Below the pieces are notes generated by a model. It worked only from the letters and a program-made list of their open reading frames with translations, was not told the DNA's origin and did not search any database. Shown here piece by piece: positions 12,745 to 24,112 of a stretch of DNA of 64,000 nt (the first letter of the stretch is position 1; every line of letters starts with the position of its first letter). Origin of the DNA: Xiphydria camelus (lineage: Eukaryota > Arthropoda > Insecta > Hymenoptera > Xiphydriidae); NCBI GenBank assembly GCA_963678675.1, contig OY783197.1, positions 26,223,470-26,287,469 on the forward strand. Direction: 5' to 3'. The translations under genes were made by a program, and so were the position numbers.

Positions 12745-14439
12745 GCTTTCTTTATGAAGAACTGAAATTGGATTCATAATAGATTTGGTTATTCTATAGG
12801 TAATGAAACATTTGTGACGTTCTCATCCGGAACGAAACAAGGTAGATTCCAACTGTGTTTGCTGCGTTAACACGCAAGCAAAACTGATAAAGAGATTGTA
12901 CCTACCGTGGTTATAACCAACATCCATGGCTAATCAGTGAGAGCCTAAAATTGCGAAGTTTTAATAATTGTTTATCTCACGTCGTTTAAGTACAAGTTCT
13001 ACTACAAACGCTGAAACGCTAAAAAACTGCGAAAAAATATTTATAATTGAAGGGTAATCCTGAACTCTTTTCAAATAGCCGTCGCCATTTCGGAAAGTCA
13101 GCGTCCCTTGATCACGTCATGCACTCGAATTGCCTTCAACGTCGAACCGATGCGACTGCACGAGTTTCGCCACCGGTAAAGAAGACAACTTTGCCCGAAT
13201 GGCTTTTAAACTCGCGTATAAATAAATTACCCGCCAATTATTTCGACGTACGGGCTCTACTCTCCTTAAGTACGCTCGTCAGAGAGAGGGTGATCGTTTA
13301 TGTAAGTCATCCCAACGGAGCGAACTGCCGCATGCAGATTCGCGCTCGTTATTATTAGCCGAGCTACCCCTTAAATACATGCCGTAACCATGTTCGATTT
13401 CCGAAGGCAAACTATACATCTACTGTAAATTGCCACTGTCAGTCGACCCTATCTTTTCTTCGCCAATGAGAAAACTCGTTAGAACCATTCACATTTCTCG
13501 CAACTAATTCTCTAATAATGGTCTGAGCAGACTTAGCATGCGATTTGCCTACGCCCCTTTTAAAGGTATCGACTGTGAAAACTGCAGTTCTCTGCAACGC
13601 GATACGACCAGGTGATGCGGAACAGCACCGCCAGATGGCAAGGAGGTCATCGCCTGGTCCCTCGTGGTTCCTCTCCTTACCGTTGGCCCTACCGATGCGC
13701 TAGAGATCAATATGAATGGGATATCGTTCGACGCTCGACTGTGGAGTGAACTGCTATGATTTGTAGAATGAGGAATTGTGTATTGCTTGTAATCGAAGCC
13801 ACTGGCAGTCGTGCCACACTATAGAATTTTTCGAATACTTCATTTTTTTCAACAGCTTTATAAGGACGTTGACCATTCGTTTAAAAAATTGTCTCTAATT
13901 TTCAATGTTTAGTTTAATTTATGCTTACGGTTTCTTCCAAATTTCTCCTATTACACCTCGACCTTTAACTGATACACTTTAATATATATTTTCTCGCTAG
14001 AAATTCCCATTTGGATCGATTATTTATTGGAGCAAAAGGTCCTCGCGAGATTTCTTCTGTTATTTTTTCTCCATTCTGTTGGCTTGCAATTTTAATTTGT
14101 TTTTTGACATTACAACAGCTCATCTGGTTGCTGCGACAATAAGAAATCGTTCTCCTTTTCATTCTGATTATTGCATTGAGCTTCCAATTTTTTTTAATAA
14201 AAAACAAAATTACACGTAGCTAATAGACGTCAAGTTAAAAAAGTAGATATGAACACGCCGAAAAATAAAATTTGCCGAATGTCTACAATAAAATTGTTTA
14301 AGTATTATTAATTCAACGTCACTTCGATCGCATTTTTCTTCAACAATCGTCACGCCTGATCCACGGATTCCCTTTCAAGAGAACTGGCGCGTATTCTATT
14401 TTCGCTTTCTTTGGCGGGCTCTGGTTTATTTTGAATTCA

Positions 14440-14780
14440 CACACGCGGCAGTCGCGAAGCCGTCATTCGGTCGAGTGACTCTTGTCAGCGGCTCGTTAGA
14501 GGCCGGTTTTATGGGAGCAGCCCGAGCATTAAATAACTCCCTCCGCCGCCGGTGGGTTATCTTTGATGAGGCTTTAAAAGGGGCATTAGGCCCATTTTGG
14601 CTACTCACCTAACCCCCACCACGCGAAGACTCCACACGCCCCCACCGCACGCGCCCTGCCGCGCCATAAGCTTAAAGGCCCTGACTTTTACGATTCTGTT
14701 CAAGTGGTCATAAAACCAGAGTTTACTGCCGTCATGATTTTCAAGCAAACGGGCTACCACCTGTCGGAGCGCCACAAAAC
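14440..14780. promoter_or_regulatory. Candidate cis-regulatory cluster upstream of Ubx
   Basis: Within about 340 bases there are three Caudal/posterior-Hox-like motifs (GTTTTATGG at about 14507, GCCATAAGC at about 14666, GTCATAAAAC at about 14709) and a TCF-like ATCTTTGATG (about 14558). The block is free of transposon similarity. Function is inferred from motif clustering only. Confidence 0.25.
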
Positions 14781-15753
14781 CGAAGACTGACTAGAGACTC
14801 TTCATTAGCGAAGACTCGTGAATTTGCGCTAAAGGGGAAAGGGGTGCGCTTACCTGCGGTTGTGCTTGTTTTGCGGGTTAATCCAAAGACGATCGATTGA
14901 TTTGACCTTTTCAGGTGGATTTACCACTTGAATCAATTTTTATTTTCATCATGGAACCAGGCTTTGTTTCGTCTTTGTAAAAATTAAACTATAGGTACGA
15001 CTAAAGAGATTTTAATTCGAAGCAGTTTCGTTGAAAAATATTTGGTTGAAACGATGAATGAGAAATTACTTCTCCCTAGACAGTTTTGTTTCGTTAGTCT
15101 GATATTTCTATCGATCATCTGACATAGGTATTCCGACGGCTGTTTCAGCGTCGGCTCCGAGAATGGGCGTCCGACGGCAGTAGTGACGGCCGGGCTATAA
15201 CTGAACCAGTATTTAATACTCGTACTATCTCTGACCGGCTGTTATTGCCATTCGCTGACAAAGTAAAAATCGGTGGAATCGAGGGACGCCCATTTTCGAA
15301 GCCTATCCCGAAACAGCCGGTATAACGCAATTTATGGCTTTTATAAATACACCGTCTGTCTCGTTACTAGTTCCGGGGTCAGACAGAGGGGGCTTAATTT
15401 CATTAATTCTTCATCGGCCGACAGCGTGGCTGGTTTACGTTTGTTTCATTGCAATCGACCGTGACTACCACCGCTGCTGCTATTGCTGTAGGTACTGGTC
15501 GGCGCGGCAAGAATTGCCGAAATCAAATCACGTCCGTTCTCGAAGGTGAGACCGAAATATTCGGTGTAATAATGTTCGATACTGATGAAGCAGGAGATCG
15601 AAATTTATTCTATCAACTCAAAACATTCGTCCAGAGACGAAGAAAAAAATCTTGAAGGAAATTGATATTTTATCCCACGCGATAGATACGCAATGTTGCA
15701 GATACATTTTGCATTTTATAATTGAAATCTTGGCTGCATAGATATACCTATCT

Positions 15754-15985
15754 ACACTCTGGGAGAAAAAACGGCATGTTCAATTAAATCTGCGTTTACG
15801 GGTGGGAAAATGTAGAATTAGTTGGTCCGGCTAATAAATTTGATTATAACGATTTACGGCTATTTGAAGTAACCCGGCTGAAACTTATTCGAGTCAATTA
15901 TTAGTTCAAGTAACTAGATATGCATTCCCCCACCCGTTACTGCCGATTTAGTCAAATTTACTAGGTACATTTTTCTTTCGGTGTA
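15754..15985. mobile_element. Foldback MITE, family D, copy 1
   Basis: Starts CACTCTGGGAGAAAAAACGG and ends ACATTTTTCTTTCGGTGTA. The inner block GTTTACGGGTGGGAAAATGT and the following AATAAATTTGATTATAACGA are shared with the copy at 25919. Confidence 0.75.
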
Positions 15986-17299
15986 TCTCTAACATGATAA
16001 GTGATGTTTTAATAAGGGAAAGATGTGGTATGAAATACCTAAATACTTTTTAATAATTGAAATGTTTAACAGAAGATTTTCTAGGCAGTTTTGCGACAAA
16101 CTTCACTACCTCGAGCAAGTGGTTAATATTAACAATGCAAATGCATGTATTTCCACCGTTTCGCAATGCTACACGGTACAAATCGAACAAATTCATTTGA
16201 TCAAAACGACTCCGCATTTTTTACAAAACCGGACAATCGAAGCACCGCCCAAGCATCATCAAATAACGATACGCTCCCCAACATACCGCGGCCCGGCACG
16301 GAGAAGCAGGTTGGATAATACTTGCTAAACTAATTCGTAACGGGGAGCAAGCAAATGACCAACCGGCCGAGAGAGCGGCTTATGATGGGCATTACTCGGC
16401 TCGTTATGGAATAATTTACGAGGTGCGAACCGCGGGTGCGATAATCCAACGACATTTACATCCCAATAAACACTCCGATACCGCGGAACACACGCCTCCG
16501 GGAACCCGAGCTCACTTTTATGACATTTTAATTGTACGGCAATCTAATTGGCCCGTGAGACATCAAACGCTCGTAAAAGCGTTTACGATAACGCTATCGA
16601 GATACGCTCGTCGGACCGGGACGCGCACGGGACACCCGGTGCGAGATCGTCCGCCCGATCGCATTGCCATTCACTCCGGGAATCCGTCAGCGAGGAACCG
16701 GCGGGACGCTGCTCCCCGCCAGGGACGGTCAGCGGAGCGAGCGCGCGCCCGCGATGACAATCGCTACTGTCGCAATAATTTCTAATAAGACGGGGCGGTG
16801 TTGGTCGTTCGAGCGCCTGAATGGGTCTGCCCGCTTAGTTCCCGACCGACCGCAGAGGTGGCGGTGCGCGTACTCGGCGCGTCGCACCGCGCGCGCGGCG
16901 TGCCACTCGGCGCGGCGTGCGCTCGACGCGCGCGAAGTCCGCTCCGCGGCGTGGAGGGGTGCGAAGGGCGGGGTTTAGCGGTGCATGGGCGTCGTTCCGC
17001 CGTGGGACTACTTTCACCGCGCGGAGGAACTTTCGAGCGTGGCGGCGCGGCGCTCGTGACGAATTCAATTCTGATTGGTCCTTAAGCATAACCTCCCCCT
17101 TCGCACCCCGTTTCTTCCCCGACGACGCTTCACGGGTGCGTCACCCCCACCCTTCGCTCCCTCCTTAGCGTCGTCTCTCGCCCTCCCGCATCCGCGCCGA
17201 CGCTCTCTCCCTTTCTCGCCGTCTTATCTGCCGGTCGCCTCGGCTCGGGTGCGCGGCACGAGACGTGCGCGCGCGCGCGCGCGGGTACGAATTTAATCC
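15986..17299. other. Ubx-proximal upstream DNA, rising GC content
   Basis: From about 16560 the DNA becomes strongly CpG-rich, with all frames partly open on both strands, as expected from composition. No gene is supported. The CpG-rich block merges with the Ubx promoter. Confidence 0.55.
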
Positions 17300-17330
17300 G
17301 GCGGCACGTCGTTGAGTTACTGGAGTGCTC

Positions 17331-17343
17331 GACAGGGGGCGCT
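17331..17343 (+). promoter_or_regulatory. CTCF-like motif beside the Ubx promoter
   Basis: The sequence ACAGGGGGCGCT holds an exact AGGGGGCGCT core (17334-17343), matching the conserved CTCF motif. It sits at the upstream edge of the GAGA tract, about 1.2 kb before the Ubx start codon. CTCF binds boundaries in the Drosophila bithorax complex. Binding here is inferred. Confidence 0.45.
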
Positions 17344-17700
17344 GAGGAGAACGAGCGAGAAAAGAAGAGAACGAGAAACGGAGCGAGACGGCGAGCGCCG
17401 GGGGAGAGCGAGAGGGTCCCGCTGGTGAGGGAGAGAGAGAGAGAGAGTGAGGGAGGGAGCGAGCGAGCCGCAGAACTCGGTTATCGCACGCGGAGTGAGA
17501 AGGAGAGGGGTACGGGCACGCGAGAGACGGAGAGGCCAGTAATCGTGCGCGCCTCGTCGTCGGTACACTGGGTCTCCTGGAGGCAGAGTGAGCGGGCGAG
17601 AGAGAACGACGGAGAGAGAGAAAGAAAGAGAGGAACGCATAGAGGGAGGGAGTGAGGGAGAGCGAGAGAGAAAGAGGGAGCGAGACGGGCGGCAGTACAG
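17340..17700 (+). promoter_or_regulatory. Purine-rich GAGA tract upstream of Ubx
   Basis: About 360 bases are almost all purine on the + strand, with many GAGAG repeats. GAGAG is the core binding site of GAGA factor (Trl), which binds the Drosophila Ubx promoter and supports paused polymerase there. The same run makes long low-complexity reading frames on both strands, which are not genes. It could equally be a plain GA microsatellite. Confidence 0.5.
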
Positions 17701-18545
17701 AGTGGCGGTACACGGGGCGCGAGAAAAGCAGTAGTGTGCCGTGGACCACCGCACTGGCGTACCGTGGTTCGTTACGATCCTCCTTCTCGTACGTTCGTAC
17801 GACCCAGTCATCAGCGATTCACATTTCCACGAGTGTTAGTGCAGTGCAGTCCGAGCCGCCGACGGAGCAACGTTATAATAGGGTGTCAGCCGATATCAGG
17901 ACTATATCTAGGTGTCCGAAGGAGGTCGCGTGCCGGTCGACCGCCACGTCGCGCGGGAGACCCAAAGCAGTTTTATAGCCCGTCTTATTACCCGGTTTAT
18001 TGCGTCGTAACAGTTTAACGATCATCACTCGGCCCGAGTGCCCGTTCTCTGGTAGCGGTAACCATAACAAGTCCATAAAACCGCGCCATGAGTCCCATTC
18101 TGAATTACTCTCCTACGGCCTATTGACATTGACATTGGTCCCACCCACCACTCGATGACTTTTATGGCCTCTTAAACGGTTTAATGCTGGTTCACCGTCG
18201 TCCCTCTTCTCCGCGTACCTGCTGCCGCTGTCGCCGCCGCAGCCGGCCGTTGCTGCTGCTGCCGCTGCCGCCTCCCCGCCAAGGACGCGTCCTCGACGAC
18301 CTCCGTCGTCTGCCCGTTTCGTCCGCTCGCTGAAATCGAGAAACGACACTTCCGCGTCGCACGTGACTCCGTAAATCGGCCGAGAGACATCCGGAAGCCA
18401 GAGAGAGCTACAGGCGCGCGGGCACCGTCCAGCGCTGAGGGGCTCCCCCCCGCCCGGCCAGCCGAATACTCGGCGCGTGCAAATAACAATCGTTCGCGGC
18501 GTCGCGGTGTTTCAGTGCAAGTGCGATCCGAGATAACCCGGAATA

Positions 18546-19221
18546 ATGAACTCGTACTTTGAGCAAAGCGCCGGCGGTTTCTACGGCAGCCATCACCACC
18601 AGGCGGGGGCGACCGGTCAGCACCACGACCCGGCGACGGCGGCGGCCTACCGCAGCTTCCCCCTCGGCCTCGGCATGTCGCCGTACGCCTCCACCCAGCA
18701 CCACCATCACACCTCGTCCTCGCTCGGCATCCACCCCGGCGGCGGCACGAACACGCGGCCGCCCCAGGACTCGCCGTACGACGCGAGCGTCGCCACGGCC
18801 TGCAAGCTCTACTCCTCCACGCCGGAAGCCACCGGCCACACGACCTCCTCCTACTCGTCGTCCGCGGCGGCCAAGGACTGCAAGCAGCAGGACCAGGCGG
18901 CCCACCAGAACGGCTACGCCGCGGTCATGGCAGCCGCCGCCGTCAAGGACGTTTGGCAGTCGGCGACCTCCGGCGCGAACAGCCAGACCAACTCGGTCGT
19001 GCGTCCGTCCGCGTGCACCCCCGAGGGCACGAGAGTCGGCAGCTACGGCGGCCTCGTGGGCGGCGATCCCGCGTCGAGTCCCGGTAACAACGGCTCCTCC
19101 AGGTCCCTCGCCTCCTCCTGGAACACCTGCAGCCTCAACTCCACCGCGAGCCAACCGGTTGCCACGCAACTCCACCAACAACCCGCCAACCACACGTTCT
19201 ACCCCTGGATGGCCATAGCAG
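18546..19221 (+). CDS. Ubx: Ultrabithorax (Ubx) homeotic protein, coding exon 1 (partial)
   Basis: Ubx is a nuclear Hox transcription factor that specifies posterior thoracic and anterior abdominal segment identity. The exon encodes 225 residues plus one base of the next codon (phase 1). It opens with the Hox N-terminal MNSYFEQ motif (1-7). It then has the conserved block around AYRSFPLGLGMSPYA (34-48), QDSPYDAS (74-81), RPSACTPE (153-160) and NHTFYPWMAIA (215-225), where YPWM at 219-222 is the Extradenticle-binding hexapeptide. His-rich stretches lie at 16-18 and 52-55. The start is firm: an in-frame TAA lies 10 bases upstream (18534-18536) and the N-terminus matches the family. The exon ends at AG|GTGAGT. 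Reading on past 19221 gives a low-complexity Arg run from an (ACG)n tract, which is intron. The linker and homeodomain (WFQNRRMK) exon is outside the window. Abd-A and Antp share YPWM but not this N-terminus, so Ubx is the clear assignment. Confidence 0.96.
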
Positions 19222-19230
19222 GTGAGTCGG
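19222..19230 (+). other. Ubx: Splice donor of Ubx intron 1
   Basis: The bases read AG|GTGAGTCGG, a near-perfect 5' splice site, placed just after MAIA of the YPWMAIA motif. Drosophila Ubx exon 1 also ends just after this motif. Drosophila uses two nearby donors here; no second clear GT donor is seen in the next 30 bases. The intron extends beyond 64000. Confidence 0.9.
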
Positions 19231-19242
19231 CATTCACTGTTG

Positions 19243-19274
<32 letters not shown>

Positions 19275-19275
19275 T
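19243..19275. repeat. (ACG)n trinucleotide repeat in Ubx intron 1
   Basis: About ten ACG units start some 20 bases after the splice donor. If the intron were retained they would encode a poly-Arg extension. Confidence 0.88.
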
Positions 19276-19499
19276 GCGTATTAGCATATATGCGACGGCG
19301 CGAATGAAATATCGGAGCGAGAGTAGCGGGTAGTTATACCTACCCCTCCTGGAGGGTGCGAGAGGGACCGGGACTTGGAAAAGGGTATCTATCCGAGTCG
19401 AGCGACGCGACGTTTTCATCGTGTCGCGCTTGATGCAGTCAGATTTGAGCGCGCGGCGGATGTGGGCGTCGCGGGGCGCCGAAAAATGATGGATTCATG

Positions 19500-19715
19500 C
19501 ATTGAGAAGAAAATTTACTTGATCGAAATAAACGCAGGATTTTCGAACAGTCCTGACAGCGCATTTATTCGATCAGAATGAATATCGATTGGACGAATAT
19601 AAATATCGAATGTTATTTGGATCAAATCGATATTCATTTGAATTGAATAAATTGCTCGCAGGACTCTGTCCGGAAGCGCGTTTATTTCGATCGAGCAAAT
19701 TTTTGTCTCAGTGTA
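19500..19715. mobile_element. Foldback MITE, family E, close to the Ubx splice donor
   Basis: Starts CATTGAGAAGAAAATTTACT and ends GCAAATTTTTGTCTCAGTGTA. Arms with GATCGAAATAAACG and ATTCGATCAGAATGAATATC recur inverted. It begins 279 bases inside intron 1. Confidence 0.78.
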
Positions 19716-20142
19716 ACGATCTATAAATAGGCGCCGTTTCGTCGCGGATGACGAAATATCGCGCTCCGATTCTCCGCGATGGAGCGCGCGATAGCTTCGA
19801 CGTCGTCCAGAACCGCATCAGCTGGCCGCCGCGGGACCCCGAGAAAAAGAACGAGCCCCGCCGCGAGGGTTGCGAAGGGAACGCTCCTCTCTCTACTCGC
19901 CAATTAAAGACCGCTGACCCGCTCTCCTCACATCGGCCGCGACGCGTCTCGAACTAGTCGCGCCAACGCTAATTGCGTTCGACGCGCGTGTCGCTCCCCG
20001 AACTGGATCCGGTGGACGGGAAGAGCGCGGCGGCGGCAGGGGCACCGCGCGGAGATTAGTAGCGATGCGCGTGATAAATCGCCGCGCGCCCGTGATAGGT
20101 ACCTATGGTCACGCCGCTGCGAGCGGCTGAATAGTTGCGTGG

Positions 20143-20596
20143 ACTGAAAGAAAAAAGTTTGTTTCATTCAATCGTCGGTGAGGCTGAACACGGCGAACCT
20201 CACGGTGCGATTGTTTCGATGCCGTGGGAGTGCAGGGAAAAAATAAACAGGATTGAAGCACGTGTCTGAAGTTTCGAATATTCATTTGAAAGAAAAATGT
20301 CCACTTTGAAAGATCACGGTCAATGTTGAGTTTATCGACTTCTAGATCTGTAGAGAAATTGTTGCGAACTGAGCGGCTATCGGAAATAAAGTAGTCAATA
20401 AGCTCAAACAGCCGTCATGGTCTGTTAAAGTCGAAATTGTTTGTCCAAATGAACGTTCGGTACTTCAGTTTACACGTTGAAACGACCAAATCAAAGTTTC
20501 AAAAAAATAATATCAACTTGAAACAATCCCACCGTGAAGTTCGCCATGTTCAACCTCATGACGGTTGAACGAAGCAAATTTTTCTTTCGTTGTGTA
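20143..20596. mobile_element. Large foldback element, family M
   Basis: The left arm (ACTGAAAGAAAAAAGTTTG ... GTGAGGCTGAACACGGCGAA) is inverted at the right (TTCGCCATGTTCAACCTCA ... CAAATTTTTCTTTCGTTGTG). About 454 bp, single copy in the window, no coding capacity seen. Confidence 0.7.
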
Positions 20597-22386
20597 AACA
20601 CGCGCGGCACCTTCGCGCGGAAATCGGAGCCCCGGTCCTCGTCGAAATCCGAGCGCGTCTCGCTAACCGGGTGAGGCTGCAGAATGGAGTCAAGTGCGTG
20701 TAAAATCGCTCGGGTACATAGATATATTGGGGAGAGACGTCCAATTGGGGTTCAAGTGCCTTCCCCGTTACGTTCACCCCTCCGTAACCCCGAATTCCGG
20801 TAGTCAGCTGTTTCCACCGCGCGTTGTCCCTGTCCCTCTCACCGAAAACCCCATATAGCCGTGGCGGCGGCTCGGCGCGCGGGCTCCGTCGGCTTATAGA
20901 TATAATCACGGCACCGCGCGCGCGACCCTCCGACTCCGATCTCTGTTTTCGTTCGCCTCCTCCTCCTCCCGCTCTTCGGCCGGACCGCGCGCTCTCCTCC
21001 GCCTCTCTCGTCTCCCTTCCTCCTCCGGTCGACCACTTTGGTGTGCCCTCCGCGATCCGGTTCGAACTCTTCTGGCTCTTGTTCTTATTTCGCCCGGCTT
21101 TTTCTCCGCGGCTCACGGAGCGCGCGATATCGTTATTTCATTAGACACGATCGGGCGGGGCTGTGTGCGATTTTTCTCGCACTCTCGGTTGGCATCGGTT
21201 CGACGAGTAGTACAGGTCGCGGCAGTCCGTCGTCGATGTGCGATTTTTAGCAGCTTTCTGTGTGACGGTTTCTGCGGGTATTCCTGGTGGTCGTGGTGAT
21301 GTGATGTAGAACAGTCTCTGAAACATTCTAGACTGTAATTACATCATGGTTATCGCGCTTACTTATTCATAAATCCCACCGCGACAAATGTAGCCGACAG
21401 TGCGATGTCACAGTTCTAATTTAACGGAGTGGACATTTTTATCTTTACGTACGACGCGCGCTAAACACGCGGAAAGTGATAGCTTTGACGTGAGAACCGT
21501 GGCCGCTGATATACGTAACTGTGAGAACGACGACGTTTGAGCGGAACGAAAGGAAAAACTGTAAAAAGCACGTTTGGAAAGTGTATCGGCACGAAACGGA
21601 CGATATAAATATACAATTTTTCCATCATCGTCAGTGTAATCTCTTCGTACGTTCATTCGGTTTAAAACGTGCAATTACATACCGCGCGACGTCATCGTTA
21701 TAACGCGTCAGTCGCGCGCAGAAATTATGTATACGGTGAGTTTGTATTTCGTCCAGTTCGAGTGGGGCTCTTTCGACGCGCGGTACGGGCGAAAATACCG
21801 AAATTTCTCCGATCACTTTCGCCGTGGCTCCGCGGGGATGCACGGAATATTTATGGTCTCCCATTGTGAGGGGTAGGCCGCGTCTATAGGGTAATTAGAG
21901 GGCGTGAGACTGGAGGTTGGGGTGCTATCTGAAAACCCGCTCGCGACTCCCCCTTGGAAAAGTACCTCGTTATACATCAGAGACCGATGAGTTTACCTTT
22001 TTAAAGGGACATTAAGAATACAGCGATAAACCGACATAAAGTGTTATTCAAGGTGGGCTGCATTAGGTGTCCGACGTTGTAAGACTACCACCCACCCTTC
22101 GCGAGATCCGACGCATCCCTCTCGGCTCGTCTTAATGCGTACGGGATGTAACTGCTCACAAATAGCGGGATTTCTTATCCGTTAAAATTTTAAAGAATTT
22201 ATATAGAAATCTAAAAAAAGTGATCCATATGTGTATAGGTATCTGGTTTTTTCTTGTTCAAAAGAAAGCCATTAAATAATAGATATGATTGACAAAATTT
22301 AATTGTTTGAATTTTCTTTTCTCAGAACTCGTTCTATTAATATTCGTTAATTTATTCATTCGACGAAAATAATAACACTCTCTCTA
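20597..22386. other. Ubx intron 1, promoter-proximal part
   Basis: A GC-rich section at 20600-21300 has open frames on both strands that are compositional. At about 21840-22140 the sequence is non-repetitive and holds TTTATGG- and GACATAAAG-like motifs, a possible intronic regulatory element. No exon recognised. Confidence 0.5.
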
Positions 22387-23300
22387 GGGTAAAGTCGGTA
22401 AATACGCCCCGGGAGGAAATACGCTCCAGTACATGGAAACTACATTATGCGTCGGTATATGTCGCTGAGGCGGTAGTCATCAGTCGAATGTCTGTGTCTT
22501 ACCAGAGAACTCGCGCACTTATTAAGATTTCAGCTAGCGTTGTGGAAATAAAATTTGTTTTGTGAATAATTTGGTGTCTTTGAGTACTACAAATTTGCTC
22601 GTAAGTTTATAGATACCGAATTATTGAGTTGTGATTGTGTATTTTGTAAGTTTCAAGTACGGCGTCAGAAAGTACGTTTATTAAACTAAAAACTGAAACA
22701 TGTAGATTGTTAGCACCTGTAGCGTGTGGAGATTTAAACGGTGGGGCGTATTTCCCCCCGGTTTTGGAAATACGCCCCACCTAGAGCCAGCCAATCATAA
22801 AAGATGTACAGGGAATGCAGAAAAAGGCCAGAAGAGTCAAAATTCGGAGTCGTCATCAAATTCTGAGATGTGTCTACCTTTGGAATCGTCGGACGAACTC
22901 TCTGACGAGGCGGAAGATATTTGCGTCAAATGTCGAGACCACTATTACACCACGAAGTCCAAAGTGGACTGGATTCAATGCACAGCATGTCGTGGATGGC
23001 TACATGAAACGTGCACCTCCCATGGCACAGTTTGTGATGTTTGTGCCAAAAATTTATCTGCAGAAGGCGATTAAGTATATGGGGCGTATTTCCCCCTGGG
23101 GTGGGTAATACGCCCCATTTGACGTGAATGGTTTTTTATTTTTTGTAGAAGCTATTTGATAATTTTTGTCGTATTTTTATTTTTTTAAAGAAGTGTAATG
23201 TCCTGTCAAATTTTTGTTGTTTTTTAAAATAAAGTTTATTTCAAATGCCTTGAGTTATGATTTTTTTTTGAAATGTGGGGCGTATTTACCGACTTTACCC
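22387..23300 (+). mobile_element. 914 bp pogo/Tigger-like DNA transposon, internally deleted
   Basis: The ends are 24 bp perfect inverted repeats starting GGGTAAAGTCGG, flanked by TA on both sides (22385-22386 and 23301-23302), as in the Tc1/mariner/pogo superfamily. The motif GGGGCGTATTT recurs in four internal places (about 22742-22782 and 23080-23118), as two hairpins that look like subterminal transposase-binding sites. The only coding trace is a PHD-like zinc finger near the right end, so the catalytic DDE domain has been lost. It lies in Ubx intron 1. Confidence 0.85.
22724..23074 (+). pseudogene. Transposase C-terminal remnant with PHD-like zinc finger
   Basis: This frame is open from 22706, but the first ATG is at 22868 (about 69 residues to TAA at 23072-23074). 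It has a Ser/Glu-rich acidic lead followed by a C4HC3 pattern: CVKC, then CTAC, WLHETC and CDVC. This spacing fits a PHD finger. In established knowledge, many insect pogo/Tigger/jerky-type DDE transposases carry such a finger at the C-terminus after the DDE domain. The frame ends shortly after the last Cys pair, as expected for a C-terminus. No DDE motif or CENP-B-type DNA-binding region is present. The first part of the frame runs through a terminal-repeat-like hairpin and is probably not coding. It may be a remnant or an expressed small zinc-finger peptide; remnant is more likely. Confidence 0.55.
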
Positions 23301-24112
23301 TATACCAGACCGCTATACCAATAGCGGTCAAAGAAATTTAGCTATATCAGGCTGGAAAACCGGGAAAAAAGTCGGGGAATTTCTTTCTCACATTTTGTCA
23401 GATTCCGTGCTTTAGTTCTTTGATAAATTTTACTTTGAAAAAATCCATAAAACGAAATATTTTAACGCGTGTAAAGATTCGATACAATGTAGGAAAGCAA
23501 TTGAAATATCATTCTAGCTTCTCCTCGTCAATTAGAAATTGCAGGATCGTCGTATATGATTAACAGTACTCGAATAACAGCGATAAAACTCGTCTGAAGA
23601 CCACGGAACACGGAATTATCGGTTTCCCGCGCGAAAGCCACGTGGGTTTCTCCCACCATGCAGGCAGCTGCTACGGAGCTGCTCCGCTCAACGTTGTAGT
23701 AGGTGTTACGTACCTCTGGGAGCAACCTCATTCAATATAAACATACTACGAACAGCACTGTAACCGTAACGTTGACGTTTACGACGTCGAAATCGCAGCT
23801 CGGCTCGTTTCCCCCTTCTCACCTTACGTCCGGATTGCTACGGCGCGCGGCCCGCCGCCGGTGGGTTGGTAATGCAGGCTGCTGCCCTCTCGCAGGATAC
23901 CGACGGCAAGGATCGCTCGGAATCTTCGAAGGGGGGTCGCGAAGAGTCACTTGGCTTATTTGTGGCGCACTACTCGGGAAACGTTCGGCTTTTCGCGATT
24001 ATTGGATACACGGGAATGAATATGCGTTAATCGCATCGAAATATGAAACGTTGACATTTTTACTATTTCCATTGGAAAATCGCGAAAAATCGACACATTC
24101 CAAAAAAAAGTC

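Larger units (their letters stand above)
10596..15753. other. Non-coding DNA upstream of Ubx with candidate regulatory block
   Basis: Mostly moderate AT content. Holds the 128 bp duplication (11792-12010), a hairpin (12689-12744) and the candidate cluster at 14440-14780. No supported gene. Confidence 0.6.
17300..18545 (+). promoter_or_regulatory. Ubx: Presumed Ubx core promoter and 5' UTR
   Basis: This GC- and CpG-rich stretch directly precedes Ubx exon 1. No convincing TATA box sits at a defined distance from a start site. Drosophila Ubx is also TATA-less, with an initiator and a 5' UTR near 1 kb, so a start within about 17550-17830 is plausible. A TTCAGT initiator-like hexamer also lies close to the ATG (about 18510), which would give a very short leader. 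Hox/Caudal-like motifs CCATAAAA (about 18073) and TTTATGGC (about 18160) lie in the proximal part. The exact start site cannot be fixed from sequence. Confidence 0.6.

Noticed and set aside
17165..17811. Two long minus-strand frames (194 and 164 codons)
   Set aside because: They are Ser/Leu/Arg repeats produced by the GA tract in the Ubx promoter region.
18408..19193. 261-codon open frame on the minus strand across Ubx exon 1
   Set aside because: It is antisense to a well-conserved exon and is open because of high GC at third codon positions. The protein is low-complexity Gly/Arg/Val.
18559..19218. 219-codon + frame overlapping Ubx exon 1
   Set aside because: It is the shifted frame of the same exon, rich in Arg/Pro/Thr. 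It has no start context or family match.
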